NCBI RefSeq assembly: GCF_002906655.1
Contig: NZ_CP025795.1
Coordinates: 930,001 to 994,000, forward strand
Direction: 5' to 3'
Source: Vibrio hyugaensis
GTDB taxonomy: Bacteria > Pseudomonadota > Gammaproteobacteria > Enterobacterales > Vibrionaceae
DNA length: 64,000 nt
Shown: one piece after another, positions 9,308 to 22,500 of the stretch
How the letters are laid out: every line of letters starts with the position of its first letter
Numbering within the stretch: the stretch's first letter is position 1
Notes under the pieces: model-generated
Database searches by the model: none
What the model saw: the letters and a program-made list of their open reading frames with translations, nothing else
Told to the model about the DNA's origin: nothing
Made by a program: the position numbers and the translations under genes

Positions 9308-9388
9308 ATTTCGTTCTATCAACGATAAAAATCAAACCAATAAAGACCAAGATTGGATGTTACGAAGAGTACTTCTGTAATTTCCTGA

Positions 9389-10324
9389 TTAACTCTGCCC
9401 TTTCTTTTTTTGCAGCAAGCAGCAGACGAGTATTAGCGGGGGCGTTGGGGTAGTTCGTATGTATCGTTCATAATTAACGGGAGTGCCATCAATAATCAAC
9501 TCGAGGTGCAAATGAGGACCTGTCGTTCTTCCGCTGTTTCCGGTTCGCCCAATGAGTTGCCCTTTTGATACTGGTTCGCCAACGTGAACACTGCGGTGTG
9601 AAAGATGCAGGTAGCGAGAAACGGCTCCATTGGAATGGCGGATATTAATGTAGTTGCCAGCAAATCTATTGTAACGAGATTTAATCACAACGCCGTCTGC
9701 AATACTATGAATAGGAGTCCCAATTGGTACGGCATAGTCAGTCCCTAAATGAGGCGCAACAAGATTGGTAACGGGATGTCTACGTGTTAAATTGAAGCCT
9801 GAACTTACTTTGAACTGTTTATCTAGTGGAAATGAATAATAGGGCTTTCGAATTAACTTATTTCCATACTCATCATAAGCATTATTGTTTCCGTCATTAA
9901 TTACAAAAAAGTCTTTTTGACTGCCGGAATAGTAAAAAGAACTGATGTATTTTTCATTGTGACGGTTGGTTTTAGTCTTAATAGAGAATTTATCACCTTT
10001 ACGGACTGAGCCGATAATGTCGAATTCATTTTCAATTAATTTTAACAGTGATTTTATTTCTTTTTGAGATAGTCCGGCGTTAATCAAAGAGGTGACAAAA
10101 GAATAGTCTATGCGGCCAGTTTTAATGGTTGTACGGCGAAAGTTAGCCTTATAGATCTTTGCAATGTCACTATGAATTACTACTTTAGGAACAACAGGTT
10201 GAGGTTCTTCTTTCGGTGAAAGTAATTGATGGGTGATCGACACGCCAGTAATAATCGCTAGCGCAATGATAACAAGGGGTAGAGCAAAGTTTTGCGCATG
10301 TTGTCTTAATATTAAACTTGTCAT
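9389..10324 (-). CDS. M23 (LytM) family peptidoglycan endopeptidase, C-terminus probably frameshifted
   Basis: A cell-wall hydrolase anchored by one N-terminal helix (residues 12-30) with its catalytic part in the periplasm. The zinc ligands are visible: HLGTD (His192, Asp196) and HLHLE (271-275), with the family's GNSGRTTGPH. Residues 50-130 form the usual regulatory domain. The last 17 residues as written (PLILVCCLLQKKKGQS) look unnatural. One extra C in the run at 9438-9442 would instead give ANTRLLLAAKKERAELIRK and a stop at 9360-9362, a typical charged helical tail. The catalytic domain is unaffected. It resembles the TagE/Shy endopeptidases of Vibrio; the target bond is not proven. Confidence 0.82.
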   Translation of the reverse strand: MTSLILRQHAQNFALPLVIIALAIITGVSITHQLLSPKEEPQPVVPKVVIHSDIAKIYKANFRRTTIKTGRIDYSFVTSLINAGLSQKEIKSLLKLIENEFDIIGSVRKGDKFSIKTKTNRHNEKYISSFYYSGSQKDFFVINDGNNNAYDEYGNKLIRKPYYSFPLDKQFKVSSGFNLTRRHPVTNLVAPHLGTDYAVPIGTPIHSIADGVVIKSRYNRFAGNYINIRHSNGAVSRYLHLSHRSVHVGEPVSKGQLIGRTGNSGRTTGPHLHLELIIDGTPVNYERYIRTTPTPPLILVCCLLQKKKGQS

Positions 10325-10521
10325 TAAATAAAAATTGTGCTTCGAGGCGAAAAAGTTGAGGGTGAGTATAATATTTAAAATAAAATCTTACACGTGATTG
10401 GGTTCAATTCCTGTATTTTTACTAATCAAATAATTATAGATGTGAAGTAAAGCTGCTTAAGTTGTCAAAAAATAACGGTTCGAATAGACTTTGTGTTTGA
10501 TTTGGTGGTTATTGTGTCACG

Positions 10522-10549
10522 TTGAGAAAATCTTGGACAATAATATAAT
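10522..10549 (+). promoter_or_regulatory. Sigma-70-type promoter of the giant lipoprotein gene
   Basis: TTGAGA (10522-10527) and TATAAT (10544-10549) are 16 bases apart, which would start transcription near 10556, about 22 bases before the ATG. The same block, including the upstream GGTGGTTATT and GTGTCA boxes, recurs beyond the gene's 3' end at 22985-23057. Confidence 0.55.
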
Positions 10550-10578
10550 CGCGGAAAAATATACTCTGCCAAATTATT

Positions 10579-13500
10579 ATGTTCACTAAAAATACGCTCA
10601 AACCAACGTTAGGTCTTATGACTGCATCGCTTTTATTAAGCGCATGTGGTGGTGGTGATGGCGGTGATAACACCCCGCCAGCAAGGAATACCGGAAGCAT
10701 CTCAGGTAACGTTTTTGACGCCCCAGTCAACGGTGCCCAAATCGAGGTGTTTGAATACAAGGACGGAAAGCTAGGTAGGAAGTTGGGCAACACAACTTCA
10801 GACGCTTTTGGTGACTATAAGCTTGAATTCGAATCTTCTTCGATGCCACTTTATGTCGTAGCACAACAAGGTAGCTACACCGATCCTCTGACAAAAGAGA
10901 TTGTGTCATCGAGCGCTGGCAAGACTTTGCGCTTAGAAGGAGTGGTGAACTTCAGTGAAGGCAATGACCAAAAATTAATGCTAACGCCGTTGACCAATAT
11001 CGTTTCTGGTTTGGCGAAATACAAAATTTCGGGCGGAGAGTCTGGCTCGGATGCTGTTTCTGAAGCGCTAGATAGCATCAATGGTATGTACGGTTTTAAT
11101 GTCAATGAAACCACACCTATTGATATTACTAAAGGGGGGCAGAGTAGCTTTGCCACGCCAGGGCACCAGTATGGTGCGTTGTTAACCGCGTACTCTTCTT
11201 ACTCTTATGATCTGATTGAAAAGTATGGTCAGTCTGAGGACAACGTCTACACCTCAATGCACTTTGCAGACATTCAATTTCGTGATGTCATCGCAGATGG
11301 TCTTTTAGATGGTCTAGAGATCAGCGAATCGACAGGAGCGGTTACGCCGCTTACCTTTGGTCAACAGAAAATCACCAGTGACGTTTACACTCAAGATCTC
11401 TCTCAGCACGTTTTGATTGTGGTAAACGATCCTACGCTTAACGTCTCAGGCACAGATGCTGATGATTACGTTTCGTTTAGTCAAAAAATAAATGGCCTAG
11501 GAACAAATGGCGAGACTGATGGTGTTATTCCACCTCGTAACGATACGGATATTGATACCACCCCACCAACTGTAACCCGCACAGACAGCGATGTGTTGGC
11601 CGGCACAGATAACGTGGATATCAGACTCAATGACGATATTGGTGTTCAATCTGTGTCTGCATATGTTGAATACCAGCTTAACGGCTCATGGTCAGACGAG
11701 TTCAAATGTAATGATCAACAGACTTCTGGCAGTGAGTTCTGTTCGGTAGACGCAAGCGGTTTTGAGATTGGCGTGCGTGAAACAAACATCAAAGTAAGCA
11801 TCAATACAAAAGCGATTGATGCCGTTGAGGTCAACCCGGACACGGGGCTTTCCAATGTTACTGCCGCTCGTTTGGTTTTTTATACAGCGGACGTTTTAGG
11901 CAATGAACTTGTCCCTGGTAGTAATACAGGCCATTACGTTAATTTTGATTGGGATAATGACGCGCCTGTTATTTCCGTGACTTCGGCGAGCGCTATCAAC
12001 AATCAACTTAAAGAGTACGTATTAAAAGGCATTGTAAAAGAAGCGTCTCAAGACATTAAATCCGTCAGCGTGTCATTTAAGAGTGGGCTACCAGAAGATG
12101 TGGCTTGTTCTCCGGTTACGGTAGCGTCGGGGAGTGCTTGTGAATTTAGCAAAGCGTATTCGACAGATGAGTTCCTATCTACGACTACGTTCGATATTAA
12201 GGCTACCGATACAAAAGATAATGTTGGTGAACTTCAACATGCGGTAAGTCGCGACGATCAAGCTCCAGTTCAGGTCATCGGCTACCCAGAAGGGACGTCA
12301 ATGAACTACGTAAACGTTAACCTTGCTGGGGAGCGAACCACTTATGAAGGCGTTTACACGCAAGATACTTATACCGCTGACAACGTTCAGTCCAGCAGGG
12401 ATTACTTGAAAATAGGCTATGTCTATGCGAGTGTTGGTCTCCAATCGATTGATGGTGTCGACTTTGCGAACTTTAACGTCAACCTATTAAAAGAAAACAA
12501 AATTCCTTACGTACGAGTTCGAGTTGCTGATGTGAACTCAGAGACTGTTTTAGGCTCTAGTGCCGACAAGCTTAAGCTGGTTGTAAAGTACTACGTAAGC
12601 CAAAACAATGACGACAACTACGGTCTGCAAAAAACAACCGATACTCTGGCATCGACCGATACCATCACTGCGAGCATACCTCACGAAACCATCTTAGACA
12701 GTGACGGAAGAGTCGATGAAGTTATCTATTATGTGCCTTTCGTAAAAGAAATCTTGGGTGATGGCTTCAAAAACGTTTCAGAAAACGCAAGCCAAAAACT
12801 GGTAATTCAAACCATCGACGAGTCCGACAATGAAAGTGCGACCCAAGAAGTCTACTTCCGAAGCAGTTTTGATTTGCCTACGATGACCGTTGTGACACCT
12901 TTCATTGGTGCACGTGTGCAGTTAGAAGGTTTGAATCCTAATGGTGAATTCACTTCTCTTGCAAGCTGTACCACGATTCAACAGTCAGAAAGTGATAAGA
13001 CTACCGCGCTGGATGTCGCGTCGTGTGAAACCACAACGGACGTTGTAAATTACGATTTCATGCGAGTGCGTTTAATTGGCGTAGAAGGGACGGACCCTCA
13101 TTACTACCAATGGAAAGATGATGAAGGAGCCAAAGCGAGCGTTAACCTAAACAATGCCAACATCGGGGCGTATTTTGAACTTGATGGTTCAAACACTTAT
13201 TACGTTACCGAGCTTGCCACTTACCAGACGGGACTGTTTGATTATCGTTGGAACCAAGTGGAAGCTGGTGAGAAAACATCAGAGAAAGCGTTGCAAATTC
13301 TTACGGATGTGAAATACGCTCTGGCTGGTGGTAACGATTCATTCTTTGGATTCGATCCAACAGTGACGGCTTATGCTACAAACGAAATGCTCGAGGAGAC
13401 AATTCCAAACGATTTATCCAACGACTATCTGCACCGATTCCTTGTTGAGGCTATTGATGACTTAGCACAAGGCACGCCACGTAACAACTCTTCTGATTTC

Positions 13501-16500
13501 GCTTCTGCTATCTATGACGATCTTAGCTACGATGGTAAAGCAAACGGTATTGGCGCTGGTGGGAACCAAATCAAATTGGATGATTATAAGTTCAGTTCTA
13601 ATACCTACCGTAACGACCTGGCTCAGTCGTACTATAACATTATGACTGACAAATACGGTATCCCAGATAATCTCGCTCAGCTTTATGCCGATGATATCTC
13701 TCAGGCAGATCCAAAACTTGGTGAAGACGATATCATCGATGGTGAAGGCGGAAGTATCGATGATAAAGCGCCGGAACAAACGCTAACGATAGTGACTGGC
13801 CGTGAAACGATGGTTGGTAACAAACGCTATGTCGCGGGTGAAGTGGTTTCTAAAGTTGTGTTGGAAGACCCATCAGGTATTGTTGAAGAGGGTGATAATG
13901 CGCCTAAATTCCAAAGTATGTGGTACGCAGAGAGCGATCCAAATACAGCTATTCCGTTGGATTTGAGATTAGAAGAATCTGGCGAGAGTAATAAGTTCAA
14001 GAAAGAATACTTATTTTCGCTCAATACAGAGTCAACAGACCTAACCGATATCATTGAATTTGCTCTAGAGACAAGTGCGTTTGATACCAAAGGTAATGGC
14101 TATACCGAAGCGGATCCGCTCGTAGAGCGCCTATACGTTGACAATGACTATCCGGAAGCGAGTTACAGTCCGCCTAAAGATATTAATGATGAAGAGATAC
14201 AAGAGGGTGTTTATCTTAGCGTTAAAAATAATATTCACGATCTAACCTTTGAGTTGGATGATGTGGTTGGCGACAAGCTCGATAAGCGTAGTCTTCTGTT
14301 CTACAAGAGCTCAGGAGAAAAATACCCAGTTTCGTATGAGCAGTTTTATGCGAATCAAACCAAGAAGTTTGTTGTCCGACTATGCAGTCAAGAAGACTGC
14401 TCGGCTCAAGGGACGACAATCAATCCGGGGGACGGTAACTGGATTGCAGTCGTTAGCGCTGAAGACAACTTGGGGAACTCTGTATCTGATGCTGATAATG
14501 GTGCCCCAAGATTTCGTATCTATATTGATTCTGAAGCACCAGTTGTTAATGATGCGGAAATTACAGAGCGATTGGGTGGCAACAGTGTTTGGACGCCAGT
14601 TATCGATTGGGGCGAGCTTAGTCAAGGTAACAATGTAAAGGTTGAATTGAGGAAAGGTTCGGGCCAGACCCAAACATTAGAAAGTTGTGACCCTGCAACA
14701 AGCACTTGTGACGAACCATACTTAATTGGCGACCAGCCAGATGTCAAAGTCCAATTGGTTGCGGAAGCCTTTAGTTATGATGCCATCAATGAATTCTACG
14801 TGACAGCGGCAGACAAAGCTTATCCAGTAAACGAAAGTAGGAAGGGTACGTTTAGCTTCAAAGTCGATAATAAAGGCCCAATAATTTTACTTTCTACCCC
14901 TTGGATTGAAGATGCTTTAACTAAAGAAAGCACCGTGGTTGGACGCAAGTTCAATGTCCTTTTGGAATCGGTGACGGATGATTCTGACATCACAGAAGTA
15001 TCGTTATTCCAGGTAGACAATCCAGAGGCACTGAAAACTTTCAAGCCAACTGACCCGAGTCAAAAATTTTCAATACCACTTATAGCAAGTGATACTGACA
15101 AAATTGAACTGTCGGGTGAGGGAAACAGTGTCAGTCTTTATGTTAAAGCAAAAGATGTTCATGGTTTTGAAAGAGAATCCAATATAAACAGTGTGATTTT
15201 TGACAAGCAAGGCCCAAGTTTTAGTTTAGTGGGACATGATGTAAATAGTTATTACATCGGAGATTATGTGTTTGAGCTACGAGCAGTTGACTTAGGCTCG
15301 AATGGTAGCGTTTCTACTGAAGGTGTGGATCGAGAAAACTTGAAGTACTTGATATTTGAGGGTGATGCTCCACCTCCAAGCGAGGTAGAAAAGGGCATAG
15401 TTAATGATGAAGCTCTCAAGATCCCGTTAGGTGGGGAGGATGATGGTGAACATACTATTAGGGTTAAAGGTCACGACTTACGCGGTAACACTTCTGAAGA
15501 AGACTTTAGATTTAATGTAAGTAACAAGCTTCCTCTACTGGACTTAACCATCGCTTATGCCGATAGCGGTGAACCAATTGATCGTGTTGTATATAACGAA
15601 GGTAACATCAAACTCACTTTAAAAGTAACCGATGTAAGCGGTGTTAAACGTATTGACTCTACTTACAAATACTCTAGCGAAAGTGAAGGTACCAACTTTT
15701 CGTTCAGACAAGCTGGAGCGGAAGATACTTGGGAAGCCATATTACGCGAAGACCAATTAAAAGCTGACGGCAACTATGAACTAAGTATTAGTGTTTACAA
15801 TAATGTCCAATATAACAGCGATGATGAGCCACTAGTCAGTAAGATTAACCACACGCTAAGCGTCCAGCGTAATGGTGTAGCTCTTGATATTGTAGGGCCA
15901 ACTGAAGATTTTCAGAACTATGTGTCCAATGGTGTACTAGATGTCACATTCAAAACACTAAGTGAAGTCAAAGCGGATAAAATTCAGTGTTGGGTTCGTC
16001 AAGAACACAGTGGTAATGATGCACCTCCAATCGACGAAAAGCCGACTTCTGGCGAGAAGAACATCTCATCAGGACAAGAACCTAGTTGTACCGTTGATTC
16101 TGAAAATGTCTCATTCTCGCCAGCAGTATTGATTGTTCAAACTAAGGGCACAAATGGGGCAGTAGCGGTTCAGAAGTTTGACTTTAAAATGATGGATGCA
16201 GGTTCTCCAGCTGTCGTTCGCCCTGAATCCAATACTTACCAATTTTCAGGTGGTGAGGTGACGTACGACTTAGATGACCCAACTAAGTACCTTGCGTTCG
16301 ATCTTATATTCGAAGATGAGTTGTCGGGAGTAAATATTACAGACCAAGAGAATTACCCTAAGCTAATTAGGACTGCTGGGTCTATTCCATTTAGTGCCGA
16401 GAGTTGTGTTTTAAATGCCAAGGGTGAGGCTGTTTGTCGTTACAAAGAGAAGTATGCAGATATTATTCAAAAGGCAGCCGTTAAGCATGCTTACAAAATT

Positions 16501-19500
16501 TCCAACATTACTGATAATGCCGGAAATTTAGCGGCAGATCATGAGTTTGAGTTTTTGTTACCAACTGAAGACCCAGTTGTTGACATTACAAACCCTAAAG
16601 AAGGGCAGGTATTAAATGGAAAATTCCTCAATGTAGACTTTAGAGTTAAGCTCGCCGAAAACTCGGACCTAGAAAACGTGAGCGTTACCTTTGGTGGTGA
16701 GTCTTACGATTTAAAAAATAACGCTGATAACTTCAGAAATTTCACCACCTGTTCTGACGATCCAAAGTATCGCTGTTCAACATTTCATAGTGATGAGTTG
16801 GATGCTGGTCTAGAAAATAAAGCGTTAACAATCGAGGTTCTGGCCACTGACGTTTGGGAAAACCGTGGGACAGATTTAGTCGAAGATATTAGGTTTGATA
16901 ATACAGATCCAATTATTGGAGATTCAATCACGGTCACGGAACAGCCAAGCGACAAAGTTAGGTTCACTTTTGATGAGATGAGAGATGAGGTCAGTGGCCT
17001 AGCTAGAGTTAAATACACAGTGCGAGTACTGGACTTTGAAGAAGAAAAAACGGAAAACGTTACCTATTTCGAATTGTCCAAAGATCAGCTTCTAGGCCGT
17101 GATGAAATCAAAGTTGAGGTTATCGCTGTTGACGCGGTAGATAACTCTTCTGATGATATTAAAACTATCGATTTGAGGCTTCCTACCGTCGCACTTACTT
17201 TTGATGGCATAACTAGCTTGCAAGGAGGCAAGCTAGCATTCACTAAAGAAAGCCAATCGTTCACGATTACATCTACCGAGGGGGAACATGTCAAGGCTTC
17301 TCATTATTCCATTGATATGGTCCCAAGCTCCGGAGACACGCTTAACTTCAATGGAAATATCGTGTTATCAACAGGTTCAGATACCATGGTTTTTGATGTC
17401 GATGACCAGGCCGAGTATATGTATAAAGTGACGGTCATAGATTCCATAGGGCGTTCTGTTAAAGACTTTGGGCTTTTTAGTGAAACTTATGATGCCAAAG
17501 GTATCGAATCTGTTATTGATTATGAGTTGCCAGTTATATCTGGTGTTACTGCAAATCAAATATCTATGACTCCAGCGGATGATAAGTATTACTTAGATGT
17601 TACTGCGTACGTTGCGGATAAAAACCTGAGTTCAGTGACATCAACTGCCGACAACGGGGCTGGTTTCACTGTGGGGCCGCAGTTTATCACAAAACCAGCT
17701 AACGCTGGCGACCCCTATGTAATGCACTACTTGTTATCGCCAGGAGATTACACGATAAAAGTAGTGGCCTCTGATCTCGTCAACAACCAGGCTGAGGAAA
17801 CTATAACGCCAACGGTAGACGCAGCAACTGTACCTGAACTGACAATCTCGAGCACTGCGCCCACTCCTTTGGCTGGTGGCGTTGAAGTCCCGCTCACGTT
17901 TACTTTTACCGAAGAAGTCACTGAATTTGATATTTCAGACGTAAAACTAGAAGCGAGTGATGGTGGTGAGACTGGTGAGTTGAATCCTTTATCTTGGAGT
18001 ACCACTGACAACATAACTTGGACGGTCAAATACATAACCCCAGAAAAAGAAAATAAAGACGTAACGATACGGGTCGTTGATGATAGCTACAAGAGCATCA
18101 ACACTATCCCCGGAAAAGGGGATAGTTTACTTCTGGAGGTAGAAGGTGTGCTGCCAACACTGACCAAAGTAACGTTTGATCCAACACATCAAGACATAGG
18201 AAAGCCTGTTGACGTTAAGCTTGAGTTCGATAAAGAACTGCAAGAAGCAACGGCAACGTTGGGAAGTAATGATATCACTTCGCTAGCCGTTACTGCAGAT
18301 AAGAAAGTTTGGATTGGCACAGTTAACGTGCCAAATGTACCGGAACTAAGTGTTGGTTTAGTCGTTAGTCAATACAAAGACTTGGTTGGTAACGTGGGCG
18401 AAGAAAATACTTCAAACGAATTGCCAATCACGCCAACCTTGGCGATCACGCCAGTGGGTAATGTCGATGGTAGTAACGCTGCCTCATTGCAAGTCGCGGG
18501 TACCTCAACACGCTTTGATGGCCAAACGTTGAGCGTAGAAATCAAAGCGCAAGGTAGTGAAACGGTTATCGTCAGCGGCAATGCCATTGTTCAAAGTGGT
18601 GGCGCTTGGACGAGCAGCGCGATGGACATAAGCGGTCAGCCAAACGGCAAGTACACAGCTGTTGTGAAGGGAACTAATGCTTCTAATGTCGAAGCCATAG
18701 ACACTGCCACCTTCACGTTAGCACAGGCATTGCCAACCTTGACCAGCGCGACCTTTAACCCAACGCACCAAGCGGAAGGGCAAAGTGTGGCGGTCACACT
18801 GGAGTTTGATAAAGCGTTGCAAGCAGCAAGTGCAGAGCTTGGTGGTTCCGCCGTCACACTGACCAAGACAGCGGATGCGAAAGTCTGGACCGGTGACGTA
18901 GTCGTACCAGTGTCGTCAGAGTTGACCGTCGGCTTGGTGGTGAAAGATTACCTAGACTTATCAGGTAATACTGGCGCACAAGACAGCACACACTCGATGC
19001 CAATCACACCAACCTTGGCGATCACGCCAGTAGGAAATGTGGATGGCAATAATGCTGCCTCATTGCAGATTGCGGGTACTTCAACACGCTTTGATGGCCA
19101 AACGTTGAGCGTAGAAATCAAAGCGCAAGGCAGTGAAACGGTTATCGCCAGCGGCAATGCCACTGTTCAAAGTGGTGGCGCTTGGACGAGCAGCGCGATG
19201 GACATCAGCGGTCAGCCAAACGGCACGTATACCGCTGTTGTGAAGGGAACTAATGCATCTAATGTAGAAGCAACACAAACAACTACCTTTACGCTATCGC
19301 AGGCGTTGCCAACACTGACGAGTGCAACATTTAACCCAACCCACCAAGCGGAAGGGCAAAGTGTGGCTGTAAGGTTGGAATTCGATAAAGAGCTCCAAGC
19401 GGCAAGTGCAGAGCTCGGTGGCTCAGCAGTGACACTAACCAAAACGGCAGATGCGAGTATCTGGACCGGTGACGTTGTCGTGCCAGTGTCGTCAGAGCTG

Positions 19501-22500
19501 ACCGTAGGCTTGGTGGTGAAAGATTACCTAGACTTATCAGGTAATACTGGCGCACAAGACAGCACGTATTCCATGCCAATCACACCAACCTTGGCGATCA
19601 CGCCAGTGGGTAATGTCGATGGTAGTAACGCTGCCTCATTGCAAGTCGCGGGTACCTCAACACGCTTTGATGGCCAAACGTTGAGCGTAGAAATCAAAGC
19701 GCAAGGCAGTGAAACGGTTATCGCCAGCGGCAATGCCACTGTTCAAAGTGGTGGCGCTTGGACGAGCAGCGCGATGGACATCAGCGGTCAGCCAAACGGC
19801 ACGTATACCGCTGTTGTGAAGGGAACTAATGCATCTAATGTAGAAGCAACACAAACAACTACCTTTACGCTATCGCAGGCGTTGCCAACACTGACGAGTG
19901 CAACATTTAACCCAACCCACCAAGCGGAAGGGCAAAGTGTGGCTGTAAGGTTGGAATTCGATAAAGAGCTCCAAGCGGCAAGTGCAGAGCTCGGTGGCTC
20001 AGCAGTGACACTAACCAAAACGGCAGATGCGAGTATCTGGACCGGTGACGTTGTCGTGCCAGTGTCGTCAGAGCTGACCGTAGGCTTGGTGGTGAAAGAT
20101 TACCTAGACTTATCAGGTAATACTGGCGCACAAGACAGCACGTATTCCATGCCAATCACACCAACCTTGGCGATCACGCCAGTGGGTAATGTCGATGGTA
20201 GTAACGCTGCCTCATTGCAAGTCGCGGGTACCTCAACACGCTTTGATGGCCAAACGTTGAGCGTAGAAATCAAAGCGCAAGGCAGTGAAACGGTTATCGC
20301 CAGCGGCAATGCCACTGTTCAAAGTGGTGGCGCTTGGACGAGCAGCGCGATGGACATCAGCGGTCAGCCAAACGGCACGTACACCGCTGTTGTGAAGGGA
20401 ACTAATGCATCTAATGTAGAAGCAACACAAACAACTACCTTTACGCTATCGCAGGCATTGCCAACACTGACGAGTGCAACATTTAACCCAACCCACCAAG
20501 CGGAAGGGCAAAGTGTGGCTGTAAGGTTGGAATTCGATAAAGAGCTCCAAGCGGCAAGTGCAGAGCTCGGTGGCTCAGCAGTGACACTAACCAAAACGGC
20601 AGATGCGAGTATCTGGACCGGTGACGTTGTCGTGCCAGTGTCGTCAGAGCTGACCGTAGGCTTGGTGGTGAAAGATTACCTAGACTTATCAGGTAATACT
20701 GGTGCACAAGACAGCACGTATTCCATGCCAATCACACCAACCTTGGCGATCACGCCAGTGGGTAATGTCGATGGTAGTAACGCTGCCTCATTGCAAGTCG
20801 CGGGTACCTCAACACGCTTTGATGGCCAAACGTTGAGCGTAGAAATCAAAGCGCAAGGCAGTGAAACGGTTATCGCCAGCGGCAATGCCACTGTTCAAAG
20901 TGGTGGCGCTTGGACGAGCAGCGCGATGGACATCAGCGGTCAGCCAAACGGCACGTACACCGCTGTTGTGAAGGGAACTAATGCATCTAATGTAGAAGCA
21001 ACACAAACAACTACCTTTACGCTATCGCAGGCATTGCCAACACTGACGAGTGCAACATTTAACCCAACCCACCAAGCGGAAGGGCAAAGTGTGGCTGTAA
21101 GGTTGGAATTCGATAAAGAACTCCAAGCGGCGAGCGCAGCGTTGGGTGGCTCAGCCATCACGTTAACGAAGACGGTAGATGCGAGTATCTGGACAGGTGA
21201 TGTTGTCGTGCCAGTGTCGTCAGAGCTGACCGTAGGCTTGGTGGTGAAAGATTACCTAGACCTATCGGGCAACACCGGCGCACAAGACAGCACGTATTCC
21301 ATGCCAATCACACCAACCTTGGCGATCACGCCAGTGGGTAATGTCGATGGTAGTAACGCTGCCTCATTGCAAGTCGCGGGTACCTCAACACGCTTTGATG
21401 GCCAAACGTTGAGCGTAGAAATCAAAGCGCAAGGCAGTGAAACGGTTATCGCCAGCGGCAATGCCACTGTTCAAAGTGGTGGCGCTTGGACGAGCAGCGC
21501 GATGGACATCAGCGGTCAGCCAAACGGCACGTACACCGCTGTTGTGAAGGGAACTAATGCATCTAATGTAGAAGCAACACAAACAACTACCTTTACGCTA
21601 TCGCAGGCGTTGCCAACACTGACGAGTGCAACATTTAACCCAACGCACCAAGCGGTCGGGGATAGCGTGGCGGTCAGACTTGAGTTCGATAAAGAACTCC
21701 AAGCGGCGAGCGCAGCGTTGGGTGGCTCAGCCATCACGTTAACGAAGACGGCAGATGCGAGTATCTGGACCGGTGATGTAGTGGTGCCAGCAACGTCTGA
21801 GCTCACCGTCGGTTTAGTAGTGAAAGATTACCAAGACCTATCGGGCAACACCGGCGCACAAGACAGCACGTATTCCATGCCAATCACACCAACCTTGGCG
21901 ATCAGTTCGGTGGGTACAGTAGACGGCAGTAACTCAGCGTCATTGCAGATTGCGGGTACCTCAACACGCTTTGATGGCCAAACGTTGAGCGTAGAAATCA
22001 AAGCGCAAGGCAGTGAAACGGTTATCGCCAGTGGCAATGCCACTGTTCAAAGTGGTGGCGCTTGGACGAGCGATGCGATGGACATCAGCGGTCAGCCAAA
22101 CGGCACGTACACCGCTGTTGTGAAGGGAACTAATGCATCTAATGTAGAAGCAACACAAACAACTACCTTTACGCTATCGCAGGCATTGCCAACACTGACG
22201 AGTGCAACATTTAACCCAACCCACCAAGCGGAAGGGCAAAGTGTGGCTGTAAGGTTGGAATTCGATAAAGAGCTTCAAGCGGCAAGTGCAGAGCTCGGTG
22301 GCTCAGTTGTTGTGTTAACGAAGACGGTAGATGCGAGTATCTGGACAGGTGATGTAGTGGTGCCAGCAACGTCTGAGCTAACCGTCGGTTTAGTAGTGAA
22401 AGATTACCAAGACCTCTCAGGTAATACTGGCGCACAAGACAGCACGTATTCCATGCCAATCACGCCAACCATCGTCCTAGGAACGATCAATGACGTCACA

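Noticed and set aside
18424..22455. Long repeat array considered as CRISPR or satellite DNA
   Set aside because: Units are 576 bases, all in one open frame and without unique spacers; they are protein repeats.
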